From Fidelibacterota bacterium (GTDB lineage Bacteria; Pseudomonadota; Alphaproteobacteria; Rhodospirillales; Rhodospirillaceae): DNA of 64,000 bases. The notes beneath the pieces are model-generated. The model did not search any database, had not been told where the DNA came from, and worked only from the letters and a program-made list of their open reading frames with translations. Numbering within the stretch: the first letter of the stretch is position 1; each line of letters starts with the position of its first letter. Location of the stretch: positions 1-64,000 of the forward strand of contig CANJPQ010000007.1 in NCBI GenBank assembly GCA_947476275.1, in the 5' to 3' direction. Position numbers and translations under genes: made by a program. This document shows positions 1 through 8,332 of the stretch, piece by piece.

Positions 1-66
1 CATCAGCACATCGACCTGCCGTAACTTCGAGACGATCTCTTCAGCTGTATGCCGCTTCCTGGCCAT
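1..66 (-). CDS. IS3-family transposase OrfA, N-terminal fragment
   Basis: ATG at 66 (minus strand) is preceded by AGGAGG with nine-base spacing. The 22 residues inside the window begin MARKRHTAEEIVSKLRQVD, the typical start of the OrfA helix-turn-helix protein of IS3 elements (RKR..EEIV.KLRQVDVL). OrfA binds the element ends, and with OrfB (DDE integrase, by programmed frameshift) forms the transposase. The rest lies outside the window, so whether the element is intact cannot be judged. Confidence 0.8.
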   Translation of the reverse strand, partial: MARKRHTAEEIVSKLRQVDVLM

Positions 67-128
67 TGATCCTATCCTCCTGGTCAAAATCATACCTAAC
101 GGAGGACCACTTCAAAGGGGGCAGATCA
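1..128 (-). mobile_element. Right end of an IS3-family insertion sequence (partial)
   Basis: The element runs off the left edge. Read on the minus strand it begins with TGATCTGCCCCCTTTGAAGT (position 128 downward), an IS3-type terminal end starting with TG, followed about 60 bases later by a strong ribosome site (AGGAGG) and the start of a transposase OrfA at 66. Beyond position 128 the sequence changes to a cellulose synthase BcsB reading frame, so the element appears to sit inside bcsB. The other end and any target duplication are outside the window. The family call rests on the terminal sequence and the OrfA N-terminus. Confidence 0.8.
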
Positions 129-593
129 CCCATCGGCGTCGCCGCGCCCACCGTACTCGAACGCCTATGGCCGTTTTCGCAAGCGCCCCGCAAACCGGAC
201 CAGCAGTTGCCGGCCGGCGCCGTGGAACAGGCCAACGACCTCGGCGACAATCTCGTGCTCACGGCCGTGCGCGCCGACGGCGCCGGGACCGCCACCGTGG
301 TCACCGCCGCCAACCGTGAACGCCTGATCGAAGGCATGCACCAACTCACGTCGCCTCAGTACTGGGGGCAGGCGCGAGGCGACTTCATGCTCTGGAAGCG
401 GTCCTCGGACTCCGTCGTCACCTTGCGCCTGTCGCCCCGCTACCAGATCGGTGCGGACTCGCCGGGCATGACGGTGCGCTTCTACATTTCTCAGCATCCT
501 TGGTATTGGCTGGGCGGCACGGTGTTGTTGCTGATGCTCCTGTCCGGCCTGACCGTGTGGGTGCTGGCCCGCCGTCGTCCACCGTCTGCGTAA
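129..593 (+). pseudogene. bcsB: Cellulose synthase regulatory subunit BcsB, C-terminal remnant cut by the IS
   Basis: The frame is open from the IS boundary to a TAA at 591-593 and gives about 154 residues. It shows the BcsB C-terminal pattern: a Rossmann-like segment (DNLVLTAVRADG..TVVTAANRERL), the conserved YWGQARGDFMLW block, an SPRYQIG strand, and one C-terminal membrane helix (about WLGGTVLLLMLLSGLTVWVL) ending in RRRP. BcsB is the periplasmic, membrane-anchored partner of the BcsA cellulose synthase. Position directly upstream of bcsZ and bcsC supports the call. The N-terminal three quarters are missing on this side of the IS; a 5' part may lie beyond it. TTG at 66 is only a chance start within the IS. 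The insertion should abolish a full-length BcsB, and could be polar on the downstream genes unless the IS supplies a promoter. Confidence 0.72.
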
Positions 594-605
594 GCCGGTT
601 CGTTG

Positions 606-1610
606 ATGCGCGTCATTGTTGCCATAGTTGTCGGCGTCGCGCTGGTCATCGGCGCGGTCGTCTTCTGGCGCAGTCCCGCGCCGGTGGACACCGCGTGGGG
701 GTCCTATAAGCAGCGCTTTGTCGGCCCCGATGGGCGTGTGATGGACACCGGCAACGGCAACGTCTCGCATACGGAAGGGCAGGGCTATGCCATGCTGTTG
801 GCCGTGGCCCACGACGATCGCGCCACCTTCGATCGCGTCTGGGGATGGACGCGGGACACCCTGCGCCGACCGGATGGCTTGTACTCCTGGCGCTACACGC
901 CGGGCGCGGAGAAGCCGGTCGCCGATCTCAACAACGCCACGGACGGCGATCTCGTCATGTGCTGGGCGCTGCTGCGCGCGGCGGCGGCGTGGAACCGTCC
1001 TGCGGATCGCGATGCCGCGCTCACGCTGGCCGCAGCGATGAAGCCGCTCATCGTCCGCGACGGCACGGAGGCCTACCTCCTGCCGGGGATCGACGGCTTT
1101 GTCGGCGACGGCAAGCGCGTGGTGAATCTGTCCTACTGGGTCTATCCGGCACTGAAGGCCATCGCCGCGACGACCAACGACGCCGCGTGGAACGATGTTG
1201 CCGCCACCGGTGCGCGCTTGGTGGAGAAGGCCCGCTTCGGCGATCACAAGCTGCCGCCGGATTGGCTGGAGACGGCAGGCACGTTGCGTCCCGCCGATGG
1301 CTTCCCGCCGCGCTTCGGCTATGACGCCATCCGGATCCCGCTTTACTTGATCTGGGGCGGCTACGGTGATGCGGCCCATCTGGACGCGATCTCCGCGTTT
1401 TGGCGTGAGCGCGGCTCCGCCGGTGCGCCCGCGTGGATCGATCTCACGACAGGGGACGTCTCGCCGGAGAAGCAATCGCCGGGCATGGCGGCGGTGAAGC
1501 AGCTGACTCTCGGTGAGGCGAAGTCACCGTCCGTCACCACTGACGACTACTACAGCACCAGCCTACGTATGTTGACGGCTCTGGCGGAGAAAGAACGTGC
1601 CGCGCGCTAG
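606..1610 (+). CDS. bcsZ: Endo-1,4-beta-glucanase of the cellulose operon (GH8, BcsZ/CelY type)
   Basis: About 334 residues, near the usual family length. It has an N-terminal hydrophobic signal or anchor (residues 2-20) and a GH8 (alpha/alpha)6 barrel. The catalytic acid lies in SHTEGQGYAM (Glu57), and the GH8 signature NNATDGDLVMCWALL (Asp113, Asp115) follows. It trims or edits nascent beta-1,4-glucan in the periplasm. TTG at 603 also lies in frame, but ATG at 606 is preferred. It begins 12 bases after the bcsB stop and overlaps the next gene by 14 bases, so translation is probably coupled. Both GH8 motifs look intact although upstream bcsB is interrupted. Confidence 0.9.
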   Translation: MRVIVAIVVGVALVIGAVVFWRSPAPVDTAWGSYKQRFVGPDGRVMDTGNGNVSHTEGQGYAMLLAVAHDDRATFDRVWGWTRDTLRRPDGLYSWRYTPGAEKPVADLNNATDGDLVMCWALLRAAAAWNRPADRDAALTLAAAMKPLIVRDGTEAYLLPGIDGFVGDGKRVVNLSYWVYPALKAIAATTNDAAWNDVAATGARLVEKARFGDHKLPPDWLETAGTLRPADGFPPRFGYDAIRIPLYLIWGGYGDAAHLDAISAFWRERGSAGAPAWIDLTTGDVSPEKQSPGMAAVKQLTLGEAKSPSVTTDDYYSTSLRMLTALAEKERAAR

Positions 1611-4023
1611 CTCATTTTTCGCCACGCTTCTGCTCGCCACTGTCGCACTGCCTGCGTTGGCGCAGGTGGAATCGATTCAGCGCAGCGGCCAGAGCATCGG
1701 CACACCGCCGCCGGTGAAGCGCCAAGTCGAGCCGTCCGCCACTGTGGACGTCGATACCTCGGGCGTCTGGTACCACGTGCGCCGGCAGGACAAAGCCAGC
1801 GCGCAGACCGAGTTGAACCGCCTGCGCACGGAAAACCCGCGCTGGTCCGTCCCGCGCGACTTGGCGTCCGCCATCGAGAATATCGGCCGGCCCACAGCGG
1901 CTGCGCCGACGGATCGCTACGGCCTGCGAGTGAATGCCGCCGAAGCCGCCGTCCGCGCCGGCAAGAGTTCACCGCGCGAGTTGAGTTCACTCGCCGACGA
2001 AGCCCGGCGGCGCAAGGACACCAACGGCGCTGAACGCATCGGCCGCGCGCTGCTCGACACCGGGGCACCTCCACCGGCGCGCGAATGGCTGCAGCGGGCG
2101 TTCGAATGGGCCAAGGCCGGCTCCCCGCAACAGGCCGCGGCGGCGAGCAGCTTGGTGAAAGCAGAAGCCGCCTTCGGCCGATGGGACGATGCCGGCAAGC
2201 ATGTGGCCGCACTCTCCGGCGACGCCCGCATGCAAGCTGCGCAATTCCTTGGCCACAGCGCCGGCGCTGCGGCGGAACAGGCGGCCAAGGCCAAAGACTG
2301 GACGGCGGCGGAGCGCCTGGCGCGCATCGCCGAAACGAATGGCGTTGCGCGCGTGCGCACCGATCTCGGTTGGGTGGCGCTCGATGCGGGCGAGGGGCCC
2401 CGCGCCGCGGCCGCGTTTGCCGCTGGGCCGCAGACTGAGGAAAGCCGCTACGGCCTCATCCTTGCGCTGGCACGGCCCGATGGCGAACGCGAGGCCCTCA
2501 CCAAAGCCTGCGCGCCGCTTGACCGTTCGACCCGCGCGACGATTGCCTGCGGCGATGCCTTTGCCGCCCGCGCGCTCGCGGCCTACAACGCCAAAGCCTG
2601 GCAGGTCGTGATCGATCTCGACGCGCGCGCGGACAAGCTCGATTTGCGCCGCGGCGGCACGCGCTTGCTCACCGGGTGGAGCTATTTCCGCCAGCGCGAT
2701 TACACCAATGCCCTGAAGGCCTTCGACGAAGCCTCGCTCACCGAGCCGGACGCGGCCGACGGCATCGCCCAGTCCCTGATCGCGTCTGGTCGCGTTGGCG
2801 AGTTGGAAGCGCGCGCGGGCGCGGGCGATGCGCGCCTCTTGGCTGCCTATCGCGCACAAATGGGCCCTCTGGCGCTCATCCGCCAACGCCCGTTGCTCGC
2901 ACGCACACTCGAGGCCCCCGGTACGGCGGGGATCGATGCGCCGCAAGCCTTCGTTGGCGCCATTGTGCGCGACAAGACCGGCTCGTCCGGCGCCGACCGG
3001 ATCGCGTGGCAGGGAATGAGCGTCGCCGCCAGCACGGTCTTGGGGACTCAACGCTTCAGTCTCGGCGTAGACTATGGCCGCCTGCGCATCGGCGCACCGG
3101 CACCCTTCACGCAGGTCGGCTCCGCACGTCCCTCCGCGGTCGCACCGGCACGTGCGGCCACGCTCGCCATGCCTTGGGCCCGGTGGGACAAGGAAGCCAT
3201 CGATGCGGCCTATGCCGTGAACGTCGGCACCACGCCCATCGGCGGCGCTGTCGGCGCCGTGCCTGTCGCGGCGATCTCAGCGGAACGCAATTGGAGCAAC
3301 CTCATCGGCTCGCTCTCCTTGCGCGCCGCGCCGCGCTACGACAGCCTGCTCGCCATGTCCGGCCAGCGCGACGGGGCCACCGGCACGACCTGGGGCCGCG
3401 TGGTTGAAATCGGTCCGCAAGCGGGCCTGATCTACCTCGTGAACGAGAAAGTCTCTATGTCCGTGTCGGCCGCCGGCAGCGTCTTGCGGGGCCGCGGTGT
3501 CGCCGACAACAGCCACATCGCCGCAACCGCGAGCCTCACCTACGAACTCGCCGTGCCCGGCTTCGACTATGTGCGCATCGGTCCGGCCTACGGCTTCGAC
3601 CACTACCGCCGCAACCAGTTCTTCTTCACGCTCGGCAACGGCGGCTACTACAGCCCGGATCAGAGCCACAGCATCGGCGGCTTCATCGACTTCATGACGC
3701 AAGAGGGACGGGGCTGGCTGCTGGGCGGACGCCTCACGGCGGCCTTGCAGCACAGCCGCGAGAGCGCCGCGCCGCGCTTCCCGCTGGCTGACGACGGCAC
3801 CCGTTTCAACGGCATCACGCAAAGCCAGTTCGGCACCGATTCCGTGGTGCGCGGCGCAGCTCTTGTTTCGCCCCATGTGATCCTCGGCGCCTACGGCCGC
3901 GTCACCTATGCGCCGAGCGGGCGCGATCTGGCTGGCGGTCTGAGTCTCTCGTTCCCCTTTGGCGGTCGCGTCGGATTATTCGCGAGCGACCTGCCGCGCT
4001 TTGCCGATCGTTCCTGGCCATGA
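1597..4023 (+). CDS. bcsC: Cellulose synthase operon protein C (TPR plus outer-membrane barrel)
   Basis: A GTG start inside bcsZ is followed by a clear signal peptide (ALPALAQ). About 808 residues: alanine-rich helical TPR-like repeats to around residue 440, then a beta-barrel domain with the BcsC_C hallmark FFFTLGNGGYYSPDQSHSIGG near the C-terminus. BcsC makes the outer-membrane channel through which cellulose leaves, with the periplasmic TPR solenoid guiding the polymer. Typical BcsC proteins are well over 1000 residues, so the TPR part is short here. The stop overlaps the next start by four bases (ATGA), marking one operon. Confidence 0.85.
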   Translation: MPRASSFFATLLLATVALPALAQVESIQRSGQSIGTPPPVKRQVEPSATVDVDTSGVWYHVRRQDKASAQTELNRLRTENPRWSVPRDLASAIENIGRPTAAAPTDRYGLRVNAAEAAVRAGKSSPRELSSLADEARRRKDTNGAERIGRALLDTGAPPPAREWLQRAFEWAKAGSPQQAAAASSLVKAEAAFGRWDDAGKHVAALSGDARMQAAQFLGHSAGAAAEQAAKAKDWTAAERLARIAETNGVARVRTDLGWVALDAGEGPRAAAAFAAGPQTEESRYGLILALARPDGEREALTKACAPLDRSTRATIACGDAFAARALAAYNAKAWQVVIDLDARADKLDLRRGGTRLLTGWSYFRQRDYTNALKAFDEASLTEPDAADGIAQSLIASGRVGELEARAGAGDARLLAAYRAQMGPLALIRQRPLLARTLEAPGTAGIDAPQAFVGAIVRDKTGSSGADRIAWQGMSVAASTVLGTQRFSLGVDYGRLRIGAPAPFTQVGSARPSAVAPARAATLAMPWARWDKEAIDAAYAVNVGTTPIGGAVGAVPVAAISAERNWSNLIGSLSLRAAPRYDSLLAMSGQRDGATGTTWGRVVEIGPQAGLIYLVNEKVSMSVSAAGSVLRGRGVADNSHIAATASLTYELAVPGFDYVRIGPAYGFDHYRRNQFFFTLGNGGYYSPDQSHSIGGFIDFMTQEGRGWLLGGRLTAALQHSRESAAPRFPLADDGTRFNGITQSQFGTDSVVRGAALVSPHVILGAYGRVTYAPSGRDLAGGLSLSFPFGGRVGLFASDLPRFADRSWP

Positions 4024-4706
4024 GCAGCTGGCAGAACCCTTGGAAGTGGTCCGAGTTCCGCAGCATGCGCCGCAGCATGGCCATCGCCAGCGCCGCCATG
4101 ATCACGGCAATCGTCCTGTTCGTGCCCTGCGCCTGGATCGTTCTCGTCCCTTCAGATCCGACCCTGCGCCCAGATTTGACGGAGTCCTGGGCCTGGGTCG
4201 GCCTCGGCGTGTGTTTTCTCCTCGGTACGGCCGGCCATAACGTGGCGGGGCGCACGAAAGCCCGTTTCGACCAGGCGATCTACGCCATCACCCAAGCCTT
4301 GCGGGAGAAGGGCGGGCTCCTCGGCTTCCCGCTGGAGACGGATCTAGGCGAAGTGTTCCCGCCTGTCCTGATATCGCGTCAGCATCGCATGATCGGATTC
4401 GCCGGCGTGTCGCCGATGATCGTGCGGATGGATCAGATATCGGTCGAAGTCAGCGCCGGCGACGATGGGTCCATCCACGGCACACCGCGCCAGCCGCATC
4501 TTCTGCTGCGCCTGAAGGACTGCGATCCCGACCGGGTGTTCATCATTTCCGGCCGCGGCCTGGGGCGCGCCAACCTGGAACAGACCGCCGTCCTGGGCGA
4601 GCGCTTGAAGGACTTCCTCACGCCGTCCATCGGCTGGGACGAAAAGACCGAAAAGCGTGTCGACGTCGAAGCCTTCGTCGACAGCATGCGCCCGCGGCGG
4701 GCCTAG
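4020..4706 (+). CDS. Unknown two-TM protein, last gene of the bcs operon
   Basis: 228 residues, starting in an ATGA overlap with the bcsC stop, so it is translationally coupled to the cellulose genes. Two hydrophobic segments (about 20-45 and 58-72) are followed by a roughly 150-residue soluble domain that I do not recognise (FDQAIYAITQALREKGGLL, then a beta-rich part). The domain probably faces the cytoplasm, judging from the Arg-rich N-terminus. I see no BcsD, BcsE, BcsG or PilZ (RxxxR...DxSxxG) signature. Context suggests an accessory membrane subunit of this cellulose system. Its stop overlaps the stop of the convergent gene by four bases. Confidence 0.75.
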   Translation: MSSWQNPWKWSEFRSMRRSMAIASAAMITAIVLFVPCAWIVLVPSDPTLRPDLTESWAWVGLGVCFLLGTAGHNVAGRTKARFDQAIYAITQALREKGGLLGFPLETDLGEVFPPVLISRQHRMIGFAGVSPMIVRMDQISVEVSAGDDGSIHGTPRQPHLLLRLKDCDPDRVFIISGRGLGRANLEQTAVLGERLKDFLTPSIGWDEKTEKRVDVEAFVDSMRPRRA

Positions 4707-5965
4707 ATCTCCACCGCTGGAAGATCCGTCACGCTGCCGTCGGCGGACAGCCGTCGCCGCGATCCTTCCGCCGGCGCCGTGCACATCACGGACGAACCCA
4801 TCGCATTCAAGACGTCCTTGGCATCCGCCAGCTTTGCATCGATGTCGTCATCGGTCTGTTCCGGGTCATGGTTCATCAGTTGGAGTTCTTTGACCTTTGC
4901 CGCATGGGCAATCGCCGCGACCTCGCGCACGGAGGAATGCCCCCAATTGACGCGCGCCCCGTACTCCATGTCCGTGTAAGCCGCATCCATGAACAACATG
5001 TCCGCGTCCTTCACGAAGTCGACCAGCTTATCGATGTAGCTGGCATCGAAACCGGGGGAATCCTTGCGGTGAAGTTCGTTGTCGGTGACGTAGCAGAACG
5101 ACCGCCCGCTCATGGTGATGCGATAGCCCAGGCAATTGCCGGGATGGGACAGCAGCATGGTCCGCACCTCGATGTCGCCGAAAACGATCTTTTCCTCGGC
5201 GAGATTGCGGAAGAACACGCGCGCACCCAATTCGCGCAGGCTCATGGGCCCATAGGTGCCCTCCATCTGCGCCGCGACGATCTCGCGCATGGTCAGCGCG
5301 CCTTGCCCGGGCCCCATCACCTCGAATTCGTTGCCGGGGATGTAAAGCGGCACGAACAGCGGCAGGGCGTTGACGTGATCCCAGTGCGGGTTGGATATCA
5401 GGATCTTCGCGGTCAAGTTGCCGTTGCGGTTCGCCATGATGTCGCGCGACAGATTGCGGATACCCGACCCCGCATCGAGAATGAAGTATTGCCCACGCGG
5501 CATTTCAAGCGTGACGCACGCCGTATTGCCGCCATAGCGCAACGTCTTGCGCCCCGGGACCGGCATGGTGCCGCGCACGCCCCAGTAGGTGATGTCCATA
5601 TTGTCGGCGGCGAGCGCCATGACATCGCTGACGAAGGTGGCCGGCGTCACCGGTTTCAGCAGCATCCCATTCGCACCCATGGCCTGGGCGCGCATCCGGT
5701 CCGCCGGATAATTCTTGCTGGAGACCACGATGATCTTGAGCTTGCGCAGTTCGGGCACCAGGCGCAGCCGGCGGCAGACTTCGAGCCCGTCCATCCCGGG
5801 CATGATGATGTCGATGATCAGGATGTCGGGCTTGTGCTTGATCACGAACTCGACGCTGCTCATGGCGTCGAGGTTGACGAAAACCGTATGCCCTTTCTGC
5901 TCGAGAATGCTCTTCTGGATTTCAGCTGTCGGTTGATCATCCTCGATAATGACGAAGGTGCTCAT
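4703..5965 (-). CDS. Response-regulator receiver fused to a metallo-beta-lactamase-fold domain
   Basis: 420 residues. Residues 1-118 form a CheY-like receiver with acidic pair Asp9/Asp10, phospho-acceptor Asp52 (IIDIIMPGMDG) and Lys104 (MLLKP). Residues 123-400 form an MBL-fold hydrolase (ITYWGVRGTMPVPG, FILDAGSGIRN, metal loop NPHWDH at 192-197, SHPGNCLGYRI, LMNHD). In the HxHxDH loop the first His is replaced by Asn192, while His194, Asp196 and His197 remain. Such fusions suggest phosphorylation-controlled hydrolysis, perhaps of a nucleotide or phosphodiester; the substrate is unknown. No kinase gene is adjacent. It is convergent with, and overlaps by four bases, the end of the cellulose operon. 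Confidence 0.85.
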   Translation of the reverse strand: MSTFVIIEDDQPTAEIQKSILEQKGHTVFVNLDAMSSVEFVIKHKPDILIIDIIMPGMDGLEVCRRLRLVPELRKLKIIVVSSKNYPADRMRAQAMGANGMLLKPVTPATFVSDVMALAADNMDITYWGVRGTMPVPGRKTLRYGGNTACVTLEMPRGQYFILDAGSGIRNLSRDIMANRNGNLTAKILISNPHWDHVNALPLFVPLYIPGNEFEVMGPGQGALTMREIVAAQMEGTYGPMSLRELGARVFFRNLAEEKIVFGDIEVRTMLLSHPGNCLGYRITMSGRSFCYVTDNELHRKDSPGFDASYIDKLVDFVKDADMLFMDAAYTDMEYGARVNWGHSSVREVAAIAHAAKVKELQLMNHDPEQTDDDIDAKLADAKDVLNAMGSSVMCTAPAEGSRRRLSADGSVTDLPAVEI

Positions 5966-6139
5966 TACTCATCCTTATGACGCCGCACGGGCGAAGGTAT
6001 CGTGCCGGCTAAGTGATCGCAATACGTGGAAAACGATGTCGCGCATCGCGCAAAACACGCACAGAATAAAGTAATACTTATTCAATATCCATCGGCATAA
6101 GGTGCATGAGTGATTTCGATGTGTCCGGGTGGCGTCCTG

Positions 6140-6759
6140 ATGTTGAAATCCTCTCTGAAGATCGCAGTGGCTTTCGGGCTGCTTGCGATCACCTTCGCGG
6201 CGCGTCCTGCGGCTGCGGATGCGCTCACCTACCTCGAGGATGTGCTTTCGACCTGCGACGTGTTCGTGTTCGGAAACATGGCCGCCGCCGTCAGTCCCGA
6301 TGCGTCTGACGCGCAAGGCCCGGTTGCCGTCGGCAGCAACGCGGATTTCCATGACGGCAGCCAAGGCGGCGTCACCGTGCAGGGCACGATCACCGTCAAC
6401 GGCACGCTGGTGAATGCGCCGACGTAGTATGTCGGGCCGCGCCTCACGGGATCGAGCCTGCGCGACTTCCTGACCGCACAGACCCTGATCGGCGGCGTGT
6501 TGCTCGATTGCAGCGACGGCGGGGTTCGCTGCATATCAATGTGCCCACGGGCGCCACAGCGATCATAAATTTGTCCGGCCTCAGCGTGAACTTCGACCAC
6601 CCGGGCAAGTTCGGCTTCTTCTGCGATGGCATCGCCTGCTCGGGTCAGGATGCGGGTACCGTGCGGTTCAGCTTCTTCGAGGCGCAGACGCTTTCGTTGC
6701 AGAGCGTTCTCGGCACGATCTGCGCGACGTTCTCCATGACGATGAACACCGCCCCGTAG
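6140..6759 (+). pseudogene. Choice-of-anchor-A-type secreted protein, broken by an amber codon and a frameshift
   Basis: From ATG at 6140 (upstream GTG 6110 also possible) the frame encodes a signal peptide and CDVFVFGNMAAAVSPDASDA followed by GPVAVGSN, the start of a choice-of-anchor A domain, and then a TAG at 6425. The same frame continues after the TAG with YVGPRLTGSSLRDFLTAQTL and is lost near 6515. The neighbouring frame carries the expected continuation SLHINVPTGATAIINLSG and VRFSFFEAQTLSLQSVLG to a TAG at 6757-6759. Two lesions in one short gene indicate decay, unless there are sequencing errors. Intact relatives are exported adhesive surface proteins of unknown role. Confidence 0.6.
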
Positions 6760-6820
6760 GCGACCGAACTCAGGAACGCTGCGGCCGTCCAGACGGGGCC
6801 GCGCGCCGCCAGGATAGGCC

Positions 6821-8092
6821 CTACACCGCGTGCGGCAGTTCGGGATGGCTCATCGCGCGGCGCAGGGCGTCGCGGTCAAGTTCGTTTTCCCACCAGCTCA
6901 CGAACACCGTCGCCACGCTGTTGCCGACGATGTTGGTCAGCGCGCGGCATTCGCTCATGAAGCGATCGACACCGAGGATCAACGCCATGCCGGCAAGCGG
7001 GATGTCCGGCACCACGGCGATGGTCGCGGCGAGCGTGACGAAGCCCGATCCCGTCACGCCGCTCGCACCCTTCGAGGTGATCATGGCCACCGCCAGCAGC
7101 GTGGCGATCTGCATGGGGGTGAGGTGCGTGTTGGTTGCCTGGGCGATGAACAGGGCCGCGAGTGTCATGTAGATATTCGTGCCGTCGAGATTGAACGAAT
7201 ATCCGGTCGGCACCACCAGGCCGACCACGGTGCGCGCGCAGCCGAGGCGTTCCAGCTTCTGCATCAGGGCCGGCAGCGCACTTTCGGAGGAACTTGTGCC
7301 GAGGACGAGCAGCAGTTCCTCCTTCAGGTATGCAAGGAACCGCAGAATCCGGAAGCCGAGGAACCGGCACACCGCGCCAAGCACCACCAGCACGAACAGC
7401 AAGGACGTCAGGTAGAAACAGGCGACCAGCTTGCCCAGCGGCAACAACGCCCCGAAGCCATACCGGCCGATGGTGAACGCCATCGCCCCGAACGCGCCGA
7501 TGGGGGCAAGTTTCATGATGATATGGATGATCCGGAAAATCACCGCCCCGGCCTGATCGATGAAATCCCGCACGATCGGCGCCTTCGCGCCCAGGGCCGA
7601 CAGCGCGAAGCCGAACAGCAGCGCAAACAGCAACACCTGCAGAACGTCGCCCTTGGCGAAGGCGTCCACCGGCGATGTGGGAATGATATTCAGCAGGAAG
7701 TCGATGGTGGTTTGTCCCTTCGCCTGCGCGGCGTAGGACGCGACGGCCTTTTCGTCGAGGGTCGCCGGATCGGCGTTGAAGCCGGCGCCGGGCTGGAAAA
7801 TCTCCGCCACTGCGACGCCGATCAGAAGGGCGAGGGTGGAGACCACCTCGAAATACAGCAGCGCCTTGACGCCGACGCGGCCCACGCGCTTGGCGTCCTG
7901 CATCCCGGCGATACCGGCCACCACCGTGCAGAAGATCACCGGCGGGATCACCATCTTGATCAGCTTGATGAAGGCGTCGCCCAGCGGCTTCATCGCCACG
8001 CCCCACGCGGGGGCGGCCACACCCAGCGCGACGCCGATCAGGATCGCCGCGACCACCTGCACATAAAGAATCTTGTAGAACGGCGTTCGCAC
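6821..8092 (-). CDS. dctA: Dicarboxylate/proton (or sodium) symporter, SDF/DAACS family
   Basis: 423 residues from a GTG at 8092, chosen because AGGGGAGG lies six bases upstream; a longer frame starts at 8161 but adds non-conserved basic residues. Multiple membrane segments carry the family signatures: [15 protein letters not shown] in the N-terminal half, the serine-rich hairpin [13 protein letters not shown], the unwound helix with [32 protein letters not shown], and the final [16 protein letters not shown]. It imports C4-dicarboxylates such as succinate, fumarate and malate. No dctB/dctD regulators are next to it. Confidence 0.9.
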   Translation of the reverse strand: MRTPFYKILYVQVVAAILIGVALGVAAPAWGVAMKPLGDAFIKLIKMVIPPVIFCTVVAGIAGMQDAKRVGRVGVKALLYFEVVSTLALLIGVAVAEIFQPGAGFNADPATLDEKAVASYAAQAKGQTTIDFLLNIIPTSPVDAFAKGDVLQVLLFALLFGFALSALGAKAPIVRDFIDQAGAVIFRIIHIIMKLAPIGAFGAMAFTIGRYGFGALLPLGKLVACFYLTSLLFVLVVLGAVCRFLGFRILRFLAYLKEELLLVLGTSSSESALPALMQKLERLGCARTVVGLVVPTGYSFNLDGTNIYMTLAALFIAQATNTHLTPMQIATLLAVAMITSKGASGVTGSGFVTLAATIAVVPDIPLAGMALILGVDRFMSECRALTNIVGNSVATVFVSWWENELDRDALRRAMSHPELPHAV

Positions 8093-8332
8093 CGACGCGC
8101 CTCCCCTGGCCCTGTGTCCCCAGCGCATTATGCGTGAAATGCGCGCCCTGTCGCGCACCATCGCGGCGCGCGATCATCGGACCATGCGCTAATGTATTGA
8201 AATAAATAGATTAAGTTAAGTTTCGGTCGCGGCGTGTGCAATCGGAGCGGCATTCGTTTTGGAACGATCTGTGGTTCGCTGCGTTCATACCCTCGCGCAC
8301 ATCAGTGCAGGGCGCCGAGGGAATACCAAAGC

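Noticed and set aside
1987-3051. Long open frame antisense to bcsC (and a similar one antisense to bcsZ)
   Set aside because: In GC-rich DNA, antisense frames of real genes stay open by codon bias; the products are Arg/Gly-rich with no recognisable domain, while the sense frames match known families.
5975-6364. Minus-strand open frame opposite the anchor-domain remnant
   Set aside because: No signal peptide, motif or ribosome site; the plus strand carries the recognisable domain.
6770-6810. GCGGCC...GGCCGC hairpin after the broken anchor-domain gene
   Set aside because: The stem has a bulge and no U-run on either strand, so it is not a convincing terminator.
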